Source: UBA7702 sp040776805
Lineage (GTDB): Bacteria > Bacillota > Dehalobacteriia > UBA7702
Length of the DNA: 64,000 nt
Direction: 5' to 3'
NCBI GenBank assembly: GCA_040776805.1
Contig: JAXGZS010000003.1
Span: 1-64,000 of the forward strand
The translations under genes were made by a program, and so were the position numbers. Below the pieces are notes generated by a model that had not been told where the DNA came from, did not search any database, and worked only from the letters and a program-made list of their open reading frames with translations. Shown here in pieces: positions 51,307 to 60,171 of the stretch (position 1 is the first letter of the stretch; each line of letters begins with the position of its first letter).

Positions 51307-52923
51307 ATGAATTTGATCTTTTCAGGCGCCGATCATGAAGTGACCGGCAGCTGTCATTGTTTGACGGTGAACGGAAAAAACATTCTTGTCGACTGCGGTA
51401 TGGAACAGGGAAGGAATGTCTTTGTCAACCAGCCGATTCCCTTTGCGGAAAAGGATATCGACTATGTTTTTTTGACCCATGCCCATATCGACCATTCCGG
51501 TCTGCTGCCGCTGCTCTGGGTGAAAGGGTTTCGAGGTAAAATTTTTGCTACCGGCGCCACCGTGGATCTCTGCTCCATTATGCTGCGGGATGCCGGCCAT
51601 ATTCAGGAAACCGATGCGGAGTGGCAAAACCGCAAAGGCCGCCGGTTGGGGAAGCCGGATGTGAAACCTCTTTACACCATGGAAGACGCCGAAGAGGTGC
51701 AAAAGTACTTTGCACCCTGCGATTATAATGAAATCATCGAAATCAACCGCGGCATCAAGATTCGTTTTCGCGATATTGGTCATATGCTGGGCTCTGCTTG
51801 TATTGAGGTTTGGCTCAACGAAGGCGGCGTGGAGCGGAAACTCGTTTTTTCCGGCGATATCGGTAATCAAAAGCAGCCCATTGTCCGCGACCCCTCCTTT
51901 GTGGAAGAAGCGGATTATATCATCATCGAATCGACTTACGGCAACCGATATCACAAGGCTTGCAGTTTCGACTATGCCGGCGAGCTGGCGGACATCATGC
52001 AGAGTACCTTTGACCGCGGCGGCAACGTGGTGATTCCTTCTTTTGCCGTCGGCCGTACCCAGGAACTCCTTTATTTTATGCGGGAGATCAAAGAAAAACA
52101 TTTGATAAAGGGACATGAGGGTTTTGAAGTCTATGTGGACAGCCCCCTGGCCATCGATGCCACGGAAATTTTTGCGAGGAACACCTTAAAGTACTACGAT
52201 AAAGAAACCATGGCTCTGATACAGCAGGGGATTAATCCGCTCTCCTTTCCCGATTTACGGCTTTCGCTGACCTCCGATCAGTCCCGGGCCATCAATTTTG
52301 AGATGCACCCGAAGGTGATCATCTCTTCGTCGGGGATGTGCGAAGGCGGCCGTATCCGCCATCATTTAAAACATAACCTCTGGCGGGCCGATTGCTGCAT
52401 CCTCTTTGTGGGTTATCAAGCCGTCGGTACCTTGGGCCGTCTGATCATTGACGGCGCCGAAGAAGTGAATTTATTCGGTGAAACGATTAAGGTCGCCGCT
52501 GAAATCAAGGCTTTGGAAGGCGTCAGCGGCCATGCCGATAAAGCCGGTTTGCAAAATTGGCTCTCCGGTTTCCAAAATATCCCCAAGCACGTCTTTGTGG
52601 TGCACGGGGAAGATCTGTCCTGCACGGAATTTGCCGCCTTTGTGCGGGAACAATTCGGTTTTGCGGCCAGCGCTCCTTACAGCGGCAGCGTCTTTGACAT
52701 CAAGAATGACCGCTATATTGAGGAAGCCTTGCCGGAACTGGTCAAGCGGGAAAGGAAAGGCGGCGAGGGCGTCGGCGAGCCCTTTACCTATTTGCAACGG
52801 TTGGGCCAGCGACTGCTGGAGCTGATTTCCGCTTATAAGGGCCGTGCAAATCGGGATATCAGAGCCTTTAGCAGAGATCTCGGCGAGCTCTGTGATAAAT
52901 ATGAAAAAGACCTGCGTCAATAA
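51307..52923 (+). CDS. MBL-fold beta-CASP nuclease-like protein
   Basis: 538 residues with metallo-beta-lactamase motifs FLTHAHIDHSG, DIGHMLGSA and FSGDIG, and beta-CASP motifs (VVIPSFAVGRTQELLYF, SSSGMCEGGRIRHHL, VSGHADK). Related to CPSF73/Ysh1-like RNA nucleases of bacteria. The upstream 32 codons of the open frame overlap gatB and are not credible as coding; ATG 51307 follows GGGTGG. Confidence 0.88.
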   Translation: MNLIFSGADHEVTGSCHCLTVNGKNILVDCGMEQGRNVFVNQPIPFAEKDIDYVFLTHAHIDHSGLLPLLWVKGFRGKIFATGATVDLCSIMLRDAGHIQETDAEWQNRKGRRLGKPDVKPLYTMEDAEEVQKYFAPCDYNEIIEINRGIKIRFRDIGHMLGSACIEVWLNEGGVERKLVFSGDIGNQKQPIVRDPSFVEEADYIIIESTYGNRYHKACSFDYAGELADIMQSTFDRGGNVVIPSFAVGRTQELLYFMREIKEKHLIKGHEGFEVYVDSPLAIDATEIFARNTLKYYDKETMALIQQGINPLSFPDLRLSLTSDQSRAINFEMHPKVIISSSGMCEGGRIRHHLKHNLWRADCCILFVGYQAVGTLGRLIIDGAEEVNLFGETIKVAAEIKALEGVSGHADKAGLQNWLSGFQNIPKHVFVVHGEDLSCTEFAAFVREQFGFAASAPYSGSVFDIKNDRYIEEALPELVKRERKGGEGVGEPFTYLQRLGQRLLELISAYKGRANRDIRAFSRDLGELCDKYEKDLRQ

Positions 52924-52995
52924 ACGCGGTGTTATAATAACGCTGACGGGGAAGCATGATAACGTGCAAGGCTGATTTACTTTAGGAGGGTTAAT

Positions 52996-53424
52996 GTGGA
53001 GAGAATCGCAATCGTCTATTGGAGCGGCAAAGGCGCCACCAAACAAATGGCGGAATATGTAAAGCACGGCATTGAAGCGGTGGGAAAAACCGCCGACGTT
53101 TACGTTGCCGCGGATTTCCATAAAGCAATGCTAAATCAATACGATAAAATCGCCTTTGGCTGTCCCGCCATGGGCAACGAGGAACTGGAGCCCTCGGAAT
53201 TCGAGCCGATGTTCAATGAAATGGAACCGTATCTCAAGGGAAAGAAAGTCGTTTTATTTGGGTCTTACGGCTGGGGAGATCAGGCCTGGATGAAGGATTG
53301 GGAATATCAAACCTTTCACGACGGCGCTCTTTTGATGGATCATGGCCTTGCCATACAGGATGAACCCGACGAGGAAGGGCGGATCAACTGTGAGAATCTC
53401 GGTACCACCTTGGCAATATCTTAA
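52996..53424 (+). CDS. Flavodoxin
   Basis: 142 residues, GTG start behind AGGAGG. FMN phosphate loop IVYWSGKGATKQMAEYV (the typical loop has T/N at two of these positions), GCPAMGNEELEPSEFEPMF and VVLFGSYGWGDQAWMKDW are flavodoxin signatures. One-electron carrier that replaces ferredoxin. It lies between an RNase-like gene and a duplicated terminator. Confidence 0.9.
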   Translation: MERIAIVYWSGKGATKQMAEYVKHGIEAVGKTADVYVAADFHKAMLNQYDKIAFGCPAMGNEELEPSEFEPMFNEMEPYLKGKKVVLFGSYGWGDQAWMKDWEYQTFHDGALLMDHGLAIQDEPDEEGRINCENLGTTLAIS

Positions 53425-53458
53425 ATACGCAAAAGCATGGCTTTATTGACAATCTAAA

Positions 53459-53483
53459 AGCCGTGATCTTTCGATCACGGCTT
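53459..53483 (+). terminator. Left copy of duplicated terminator
   Basis: AGCCGTGATC and GATCACGGCT form a perfect 10-bp stem; the same hairpin recurs at 53655-53678 with one loop difference. Likely the flavodoxin terminator. Confidence 0.75.
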
Positions 53484-53654
53484 AGGCCGTCGACAAAGTA
53501 TGATGCGCGGTGAACCCTTTGACCTACGACAGCTTGAGTACTATTATGTACACGGCGCAGCCGCAGTCCAAAGCGTTCACCGCGTCTAAGTCTTTCTCGA
53601 CAGCCTATCATCCTGTAGACAAAATTCGCTACCGCGTATTTTGTCTACAGGATG
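53484..53654. mobile_element. Small non-autonomous element with IS1182-like ends
   Basis: About 170 bases without a gene, flanked by two copies of one terminator hairpin. Its ends (GTCGACAAAG at 53489 and ATTTTGTCTACAGG at 53638) resemble the TGTAGACAAA ends of the IS1182-like element at 29.6-31.2 kb. It contains two large hairpins: CGCGGTGAAC with GTTCACCGCG, and CCTGTAGACAAAAT with ATTTTGTCTACAGG. This looks like a MITE mobilised by the transposase. Confidence 0.6.
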
Positions 53655-53685
53655 AGCCGTGATCTTTTGATCACGGCTTTTTCCT
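53655..53685. terminator. Right copy of duplicated terminator
   Basis: The AGCCGTGATC/GATCACGGCT stem followed by TTTTT; it also lies at the end of the minus-strand lipoprotein gene. Confidence 0.75.
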
Positions 53686-53698
53686 GCAATTTCCGGTA

Positions 53699-54373
53699 TT
53701 AGTATTGTTCGTAGTAAACGACGTTATTGGCGATGGTATTGAAATCATTTTCGTCAATGATATAGTAGCTTTCGCCGTCTTCGTTGGTTTCCGGCACAAC
53801 CTGAACAGAAAGGGTTACGGGGTCAAGATAGGTAACCGAATCGGCGAGTTTTTCGAATTCATCAATCAGTAAAATCAAAAAGCTTCTACTTAAGTCTTCT
53901 TCACTGCCGCCGTCGCTATATTGTTCCACCAGTTCAGTGGCAATGGCATTGTAGAACTCTTCGCTGACAATCGCGCTTAAATCCACGGGATAAACAGTCA
54001 CGGAAACCAGGAAGGTATCGTCGGATTCCGTCACTTCGCCGACTTCGTATTTTGCTTGTTTGTAGATATCGCCGAAGAAGCTCACGTAGCGCGCATAGGT
54101 TTCCTTGTCGATCAGGTTTTTATCGATTTCCGCTTCGGTAAAAAAGGAATCCGCCTCCTCGTCGAGACTCGTTTCATACTGGGCAATGCATTCCTCCTCT
54201 GTCATCTCGCATAATTCGAGATAGGCGGGGGAATGGACATTGAGATATACGGAATCAAGGTTTCCTTGCACCAGGGTTGCCGCGTCTTCTGACGTGAAAC
54301 CGCCGCAGGCAGTCAGCGAAAGACAGAGCAAGATCGTAAATAAAAGTGTAGTGATTTTCGTTTTGGCTTTCAT
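53699..54373 (-). CDS. Hypothetical lipoprotein, paralogue A
   Basis: 224 residues from ATG 54373, which follows AAGGAG. Signal peptide with lipobox LSLTAC, so Cys would be lipidated. The mature part shows EDAATLVQGNLDSVYLNVHSP and TLSVQVVPETNEDGESYY and is clearly paralogous to the upstream gene 54442-55110. Function unknown. Confidence 0.8.
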   Translation of the reverse strand: MKAKTKITTLLFTILLCLSLTACGGFTSEDAATLVQGNLDSVYLNVHSPAYLELCEMTEEECIAQYETSLDEEADSFFTEAEIDKNLIDKETYARYVSFFGDIYKQAKYEVGEVTESDDTFLVSVTVYPVDLSAIVSEEFYNAIATELVEQYSDGGSEEDLSRSFLILLIDEFEKLADSVTYLDPVTLSVQVVPETNEDGESYYIIDENDFNTIANNVVYYEQY

Positions 54374-54441
54374 CTTTTCTCCTTCTTGATACATCGATTT
54401 AGCGCATCGATTAAGCGATAAACTCTTTATGTCCCGCAGAC

Positions 54442-55110
54442 TCAATAGTCCTGAGAGATGATCGCGCTGTCGATATTATTGAAATCGCTTTCACTGAGGG
54501 AGTAGTAAACCGTACCGTCTTCTTCCTTGGGCACGACTTGAACGGAGAGGGTTACGGCGTCGAGATAGCCCATGGTTTCGAGGCGTTTTTCACACAAATC
54601 GAGGACGCCGTTTTGATAATAGGCTTCCAGCTCTTCCGCTCCTGTGCCGGCATCGTATTTCTCTTTATAAGTATTGTAAAAATTGTCGTAGTCATCTAAA
54701 AATACTTTTTGGAAAATATCCATCGGATAAATGGTGACAGAAACCAGGTAGGTATCGTCCGAGGCTGTGGCGGTGGTTACCTCAAACTTGGCTTTCGCGT
54801 AAATTGCTTTATACAGGTTAATAACCCGATTGTGTGTTTCTTGAGACATCATGGTTTCATCAAAATCAAAATAGCTGATGAAGCTTGCCGCCGCTGATTC
54901 CATGGATGATTCATGAAGTTTATTGCGTTCGGCTTCCGTCGTGTCGCAAAGCTTGAGATACGCTTCGTCATTGACATTTTTGTAAATGGAATTGAGGTCG
55001 CCCTGCACCAGTGTTATGGCATCTTCTTCCGAGAAGCTGTCGCACCCCGTCAAGGTGAAACCGATCAGCCCAATGAGCAACAGCGTAAGAAAGTGAAATC
55101 TTATTTTCAT
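54442..55110 (-). CDS. Hypothetical lipoprotein, paralogue B
   Basis: 222 residues from ATG 55110 behind GAGGGAGG. Lipobox FTLTGC. It shares EDAITLVQGDLNSIYKNV, YLVSVTIYPMD and TLSVQVVPKEEDGTVYYSL with paralogue A, so the two are a tandem duplication. Probably surface-exposed; role unknown. Confidence 0.8.
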   Translation of the reverse strand: MKIRFHFLTLLLIGLIGFTLTGCDSFSEEDAITLVQGDLNSIYKNVNDEAYLKLCDTTEAERNKLHESSMESAAASFISYFDFDETMMSQETHNRVINLYKAIYAKAKFEVTTATASDDTYLVSVTIYPMDIFQKVFLDDYDNFYNTYKEKYDAGTGAEELEAYYQNGVLDLCEKRLETMGYLDAVTLSVQVVPKEEDGTVYYSLSESDFNNIDSAIISQDY

Positions 55111-55295
55111 ATTGCCTCCCTCTGTATATCTTTCATATACGTCTTTTTTTACAGTATAAAATATATTCATAAAAATTACAATAAAAAACCATAAGATTAT
55201 TTCCAAAAAAAGACAAAAATCAACAAAAACAGACAGGAGAATGACTCCTGCCCGTTCCTTTTTCTAGATGGCTTTGCCGCCGCACTCATAAGCGC

Positions 55296-55481
55296 CTATT
55301 TTGTGGCGATGTTGATGACGGAATCCGTAAAATCAATGGATTCGATTTCGCCGGTAAGGACTTTTTCTTCACCGAAAAGCGTGGTGATTTTTAACGTATC
55401 GCTCTTCTGGCAAAGATTGGTGACGCTGTCCGCAAAGGTGTTGCTGGCGTCATGGTTGAGGTAGACTTTGGCGAGGCACAT
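55296..55481 (-). CDS. CooT-family nickel-binding protein
   Basis: 61 residues: MCLAKVYL start with Cys2 and LFGEEKVLTGEIESIDF, the CooT pattern. Cys2 is the metal ligand in the family. Directly downstream of a His-rich helical protein (2 bases apart), hinting at a metal-handling pair. A second, frameshifted CooT lies at 34322. Confidence 0.8.
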   Translation of the reverse strand: MCLAKVYLNHDASNTFADSVTNLCQKSDTLKITTLFGEEKVLTGEIESIDFTDSVINIATK

Positions 55482-55483
55482 GG

Positions 55484-55696
55484 TTATTCCCCCTTTGCCG
55501 CGCAGTCGAGAGCGGCTTGCAATTTGTCGTTGGCCTGATCTTGCAAGGCTTTGGCTTCCCGGACCAAAGCGGCGATATTGCTTTTTCCTAAAGAATCGGC
55601 GGATTGGGCGATATCGGCGATCTCTTCACTGTGGTGCTTGTTGTGATGTAACATATGTTCGAGAAGAATTCTGAGTTTTTCGGCATTGAGTTCCAT
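55484..55696 (-). CDS. Small His-rich helical protein
   Basis: 70 residues, wholly helical, with LLEHMLHHNKHHSEEIADIA near the N-terminus and VREAKALQDQANDKLQAALD near the C-terminus. Similar small proteins occur beside CooT and nickel uptake genes in clostridia. The cluster of five histidines could bind metal. Function inferred from context only. Confidence 0.65.
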   Translation of the reverse strand: MELNAEKLRILLEHMLHHNKHHSEEIADIAQSADSLGKSNIAALVREAKALQDQANDKLQAALDCAAKGE

Positions 55697-55890
55697 GAGA
55701 TCACTCCTTTTCTTATTTTAATTCCATTATAGTCGTAAACAGGGGGTAATGCAAGGGGAAACAGCGGGAACGAAAAAATATTTTGCCGCCGGTATAAAAA
55801 TAAATCATGAAATGGAGCAAAAGCGGGAATATTCCCTTGAAAAACAGCGCTCTTTTTGTTATCCTAAGACATATATATATGGGGAGTAAT

Positions 55891-57204
55891 ATGATGAATA
55901 ATTTGAACGGAAAATATGGCGTCGGTATCATGGGCCTCGGTACGGTAGGCCTTGGCACCGCAACGATATTGAAAAGAAATGAAGAACTCCTATCGATTCG
56001 CAAAGGCGGCAACATCGAGCTGATCCGTGTTCTCGAAAAGCAAACGGAAAAAGCCAGGGCCGATCTTTCGGCCTTGGGTTTTGAACCAAACATCGTTACC
56101 GACGATTTTGAGGAGTTTCTGGCCACCCCCGGTCTTGATATCGTCGTGGAACTGATGGGGGGTACCGGTATTGCCAAAGATTTCATTTTAAAGGCGTTAA
56201 AGGCGAAAAAAAGTGTCGTGACCGCCAATAAAGATCTGATGGCGATCTACGGTAAGGAACTGTTGACCGCCGCAGAGGATAACCAGGTCGATCTCTATTT
56301 TGAAGCCTCGGTGGCCGGGGGCATTCCCATCATTAAGGTGTTGAAAAACGATTTGATCGCCAACAATATCCAGAGCATTATGGGAATTGTCAACGGTACC
56401 ACCAACTATATTCTAACCCGCATGTACGAGGAACACGGCAATTTTAACGATGTTTTAAAAGAGGCCCAGGCTTTGGGCTACGCGGAAGCGGATCCCACCG
56501 CCGATGTGGGTGGGTTTGACGCTGCCCGGAAAGTGGCGATTTTGGCCTCCATCGCCTATAATAGCCGCGTCACCTTGGACGACGTTTATGTGGAAGGGAT
56601 CGAAAAAATCACCAATAGCGATATCGAGGCCGCCAGGAAGCTGGGTTTTGTAATCAAACTTTTGGGCATCGCCAAAGAGGAAAACGGTGAGATTGAAGTG
56701 CGGGTGCATCCCGTGATGATCGGTACGAAACACCCGTTGGCATCGGTCAGCGGAACCTTTAACGCGGTTTTCGTTACCGGCGACGCCGTGGGGGAAACCA
56801 TGTTCTACGGCCGCGGCGCCGGCGATTTGCCCACCGGCAGCGCTGTGGTCAGCGATATTTGCGCCGTGGTGGAGGACATCAAACGCGGCGTCCTCGCTAC
56901 CCAAGGCTGCACTTGCTATATGCAAAAGCCCATACGCAAGCGGGAAGATTTTGTTTCCAAGTTTTATCTGCGTTTGAAAGTCAAGGACTCTCCCGGGGTT
57001 TTGGCGGCAATTTCCAAAATCCTCGGCGATCACGGCGTCAGCATTGCCTCCCTGGTGCAGGAAAACGGCAATCATGAGGATGCCTCTTTGATTATGGTGA
57101 CGCATAAAGTAAAAGAAGGACAATTCATCAAAGCCAAAGAGGAGCTGATGGAAAGCCCCGTGGTCTATGGCATTGATAATATCATTCGCGTCGAAGTTGA
57201 CTGA
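55891..57204 (+). CDS. hom: Homoserine dehydrogenase
   Basis: 437 residues from ATG 55891 (ATG 55894 is equally possible; GGGGAG lies just before). NAD(P) loop GVGIMGLGTVGLGTATIL, catalytic block KKSVVTANKDLMA, substrate region YFEASVAGGIPII, GIVNGTTNYILTRM, and a C-terminal ACT domain (VKDSPGVLAAISKILGDHG) for threonine feedback. It makes homoserine from aspartate semialdehyde. It lies 35 bases before lysC. Confidence 0.96.
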   Translation: MMNNLNGKYGVGIMGLGTVGLGTATILKRNEELLSIRKGGNIELIRVLEKQTEKARADLSALGFEPNIVTDDFEEFLATPGLDIVVELMGGTGIAKDFILKALKAKKSVVTANKDLMAIYGKELLTAAEDNQVDLYFEASVAGGIPIIKVLKNDLIANNIQSIMGIVNGTTNYILTRMYEEHGNFNDVLKEAQALGYAEADPTADVGGFDAARKVAILASIAYNSRVTLDDVYVEGIEKITNSDIEAARKLGFVIKLLGIAKEENGEIEVRVHPVMIGTKHPLASVSGTFNAVFVTGDAVGETMFYGRGAGDLPTGSAVVSDICAVVEDIKRGVLATQGCTCYMQKPIRKREDFVSKFYLRLKVKDSPGVLAAISKILGDHGVSIASLVQENGNHEDASLIMVTHKVKEGQFIKAKEELMESPVVYGIDNIIRVEVD

Positions 57205-57239
57205 CGTTTTGGCGGGAGCATAAGAATAGGAGAAAAAGA

Positions 57240-58469
57240 ATGGCATTGATTGTACAGAAATTTGGCGGTAGTTCCGTGGCCAATCCGGAGTGTATTCGTA
57301 GGGTTGCCCAGCGTATCGCCGAAGGATATGACGCGGGAAACGATATGGTCGTGGTGGTTTCCGCCATGGGGGATACGACAGATCACCTGATTGCCCTGGC
57401 AAAAGAACTCAACGAAAAGGCGTCCCCTCGGGAAATGGATATGCTTCTCGCCACCGGGGAGCAACAGACAACCTCTCTTTTGGCGATGACCCTCAACGCC
57501 ATGGGTTACAAGGCGACGTCCTTTACCGGCTGGCAGGCGGGGATCTATACGGAAGCGGTGGCTGCCAAAGCGAAAATCATGCGCATCAATCCGCTGCGGG
57601 TCGAGGAAAAACTAAAGGAAAAGCATATTGTGATTGTCGCCGGCTTCCAAGGGGTAACGGAATGCGGTGAAATCACCACCCTTGGCCGCGGCGGTTCTGA
57701 TACGACAGCGGTGGCCCTGGCTTCCGCTTTAAACGCTGATTTTTGCGAAATATTCACCGATGTTGACGGTGTGTATACCACCGATCCCAGAGTCGTGCCG
57801 GAAGCCCACAAAATCGACCGCATCTCTTACGACGAAATGCTGGAGCTCGCTACCATGGGCGCAGGGGTACTCCACCCCCGCTGTGTGGAATTGGGCAAGG
57901 AATTCGGCACCCGGATTCACGTGCGTTCCAGCTTCAATCATCACGAAGGCACGATGGTGGAAGCCCTTTCCGCCAAAATGATGGAACAACAAATGGCCGT
58001 CAGCGGCGTTGCTTTTGACCGCAACGTGTCGAAGGTTTCCATTTTTGATATACCGGACCGTCCTGGCAGCGCTGCCCGGATCTTTAATGTGCTGGCCAAT
58101 CATCATGTCAATGTTGATATGATCATCCAGGCTGCCCAGAGAAGGAATGAAAATAAGATATCCTTTACCATTTCCTCCGATGATCTGCCCAAAACCAGAG
58201 AACTGATGGAAGAGATGAAATGGGAATTTCACGCCAAAGAAACGGAATACATCGATAATATCGCCAAAGTATCCATCGTCGGCGCCGGTATGATCACCAA
58301 TCCCGGCGTGGCCGCGAAGATGTTCGATATTCTTGCCCAAAATGAAATCAATATCCAGATGATCGCCACCTCGGAAATCAAAGTTTCCTGCGCGATCAAG
58401 GAAAAGGACCTGTTGAAAGCCGTTGAAGCCTTACACCGGGGATTCGGCCTGAGCGTCAATCACAACTAA
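57240..58469 (+). CDS. lysC: Aspartate kinase
   Basis: 409 residues: KFGGSSVANPECIRRVAQ, VVSAMGDTTD, GRGGSDTTAVALA, EIFTDVDGVYTTDPR, and two ACT domains at the C-terminus for lysine/threonine control. First step of the aspartate pathway; the hom-lysC pair controls Lys, Thr, Met and Ile supply. AGGAG precedes the ATG. Confidence 0.97.
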   Translation: MALIVQKFGGSSVANPECIRRVAQRIAEGYDAGNDMVVVVSAMGDTTDHLIALAKELNEKASPREMDMLLATGEQQTTSLLAMTLNAMGYKATSFTGWQAGIYTEAVAAKAKIMRINPLRVEEKLKEKHIVIVAGFQGVTECGEITTLGRGGSDTTAVALASALNADFCEIFTDVDGVYTTDPRVVPEAHKIDRISYDEMLELATMGAGVLHPRCVELGKEFGTRIHVRSSFNHHEGTMVEALSAKMMEQQMAVSGVAFDRNVSKVSIFDIPDRPGSAARIFNVLANHHVNVDMIIQAAQRRNENKISFTISSDDLPKTRELMEEMKWEFHAKETEYIDNIAKVSIVGAGMITNPGVAAKMFDILAQNEINIQMIATSEIKVSCAIKEKDLLKAVEALHRGFGLSVNHN

Positions 58470-58477
58470 ACTTTTTA

Positions 58478-58506
58478 TTGACTTTAAGGCCGTATTGCGG
58501 TACAAT
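58478..58506 (+). promoter_or_regulatory. Promoter for tRNA-Pro
   Basis: TTGACT and TACAAT with a 17-base spacer, 10 bases before the tRNA. Confidence 0.75.
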
Positions 58507-58516
58507 GTTATTCGTT

Positions 58517-58594
58517 CGGGGCGTAGCTCAGTTTGGCTAGAGCGCTACCTTGGGGTGGTAGAGGCCGCATGTTCAAGTCATGTCGCTCCGACCA
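58517..58594 (+). tRNA. tRNA-Pro (anticodon GGG)
   Basis: Acceptor CGGGGCG/CGCTCCG (one G-U), anticodon stem CTACC/GGTAG around TTGGGGT gives GGG, encoded CCA. A prophage integrase starts about 100 bases beyond it, so its 3' end is the likely attB. Confidence 0.95.
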
Positions 58595-58596
58595 AC

Positions 58597-58627
58597 AAAG
58601 CCCCTGCTAAACCATAGCAGGGGCTTT
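58597..58627. terminator. Hairpin after tRNA-Pro
   Basis: AAAGCCCCTGCT pairs with AGCAGGGGCTTT. It ends the tRNA transcript and, from the other strand, may end the integrase transcript. Confidence 0.75.
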
Positions 58628-58642
58628 AAAAAACCTTAATTT

Positions 58643-58680
58643 GTGTGCCAATTTCCAAAAACGTGTGCCATTTGTGTGCC
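58643..58680 (-). repeat. Three GTGTGCC repeats near the integrase
   Basis: GTGTGCC occurs at 58643, 58663 and 58674 between the tRNA hairpin and the integrase 3' end. Short direct repeats here can be arm-type integrase sites. Confidence 0.4.
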
Positions 58681-58697
58681 GAACATTTGTTCTTTGC

Positions 58698-59809
58698 TCA
58701 CATAACGCTAATTTTTCCAACAGCATCAACAAGTTGCTCCTGCATAATGTGTGAATAATTATCCGTCATGTCAACGTTGGCGTGTCCCATCAGGGATTGA
58801 ATGATAAACGGCGATACATCTTCCCATACCAATCTTGAATTAAATGTATGGCGACAACAATGCGGCGGCAGAGACCGCACCTTGCAATAAGATTCAGAGC
58901 GTCAAAAAATCGATAATAATGCTTCGTAAAATTATCATAAGAAATATTTGTTCCGGCTTTTCTGCCTGGCAATAAAACGTGACTCTTGTTTGCAATGACA
59001 CGCTGCATTATCAGGGTATAAATTCCATTGCTAATTGGAATATCTCTAATGGAATTTTCCGTTTTGGTGCTGCCTATCGTCCATCCACCGCCACGCGTGC
59101 GCTTCATGGCTTTATCAACGCGAATATAATGCTGACCTTTTTTGTCTATAATTATAGACTTATCATCAATGGCGCATATCTCCTGTGACCGTAACCCGGT
59201 ATTGATCAAAATATAAACAATATCGCCGAATGGTATATTTTTGTAATGCTTTTCTATCGCCCGAATCTCCGCGGGGGTAAAAGAATCCTTTGTTGATTTA
59301 GTTGGCGCGATATTTGGCAAGTCTGCTTTTTTGCAGGGATTTTTAAATAGCATATCGTTGTCTATCCCAAATGTAAATATCGCTGAAATGATCTGCTTAA
59401 TATCCTTCGCGATATAATTCAGGGATAGACCTTTATCAAAGGCAAGGTAGTTAAGAAGTGATTCGACGTCAGTCTTCTTAATGTCCCTTGCCTTTTGATT
59501 ATAAAAGGGGCGGGGATATTCGCGGGCAATTCTGATTGCATTTTCATATTTGCACAATGTCCCGACTGTAATTTTCCTATTCTTCTTTGATTGCAGCCAT
59601 TTTGCGGATAGACACTCGAAGGTAATATCAGAGTTACTGATATCCAATCTCTCCGAGTTAAGGCGCGTTTCCGCTTGCCACGCGGCGGCCTCCTTCTTCG
59701 TGGCGAATGTCTTTGTTTTGCGAATGCGTTTGCCGTCGTAATCGTATCCACAATCAACAAAAGCGCGGTATTTTCCGTTTGGTTGCTTTGTTATTCCTGT
59801 TCGCGACAT
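58698..59809 (-). pseudogene. int: Phage tyrosine-recombinase integrase, frameshifted near the 3' end
   Basis: N-terminal AP2-like and SAM-like DNA-binding parts (KYRAFVDCGYDYDGKRIRKT, KTFATKKEAAAWQAETR), then the catalytic domain with Arg in NTGLRSQEICAID. The first frame stops at 58790; the remaining catalytic motifs (PPHCCRHTF, LMGHANVDMT, the tyrosine in NYSHI) continue in another frame to 58698. One A missing near 58883 restores them. The gene next to tRNA-Pro marks the left end of the prophage. It could be intact if the frameshift is an error. Confidence 0.85.
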
Positions 59810-59890
59810 AGTAATTCCTCCTTTTTTATTTTAAGTATTTACATTTAAGTACAAATGGTATAGACTGGTAATGAGTTGGGGGTCAAAAAA

Positions 59891-60160
59891 ATGAAAAAAA
59901 CTATTTATTTTATTTTGATATTGATTTGTCTATTTTTTGTAGGCTGCGGCCAATCAGATGAAAAGGAAACGGAAACAAACACCGAAAACAGCTACTACAA
60001 TGACTATAATGATAGTAGTTATGACGATAGCGGTAACTATGATGAATATGGCGACAGCTATGACGAAGGCTACGAAGACGGCCTTGAGGACGGCTACGAA
60101 GACGCCATAGAAAATTCGGATGAATATATTGACAGCCTGCCGACTTCTCCATATGAATAA
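59891..60160 (+). CDS. Small prophage lipoprotein with Asp/Tyr-rich tail
   Basis: 89 residues from ATG 59891 behind GGGGG. Signal peptide and lipobox (FILILICLFFVGC), then a highly acidic repetitive tail (YNDYNDSSYDDSGNYDEYG, EGYEDGLEDGYED). Located between integrase and repressor, the place for lysogenic-conversion genes; a superinfection-exclusion role is speculative. Confidence 0.65.
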   Translation: MKKTIYFILILICLFFVGCGQSDEKETETNTENSYYNDYNDSSYDDSGNYDEYGDSYDEGYEDGLEDGYEDAIENSDEYIDSLPTSPYE

Positions 60161-60171
60161 TGTATGCTTAA

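Noticed and set aside
58698..58880. Separate 60-aa protein
   Set aside because: It carries the integrase HTF and tyrosine motifs and is the frameshifted C-terminus of that gene.
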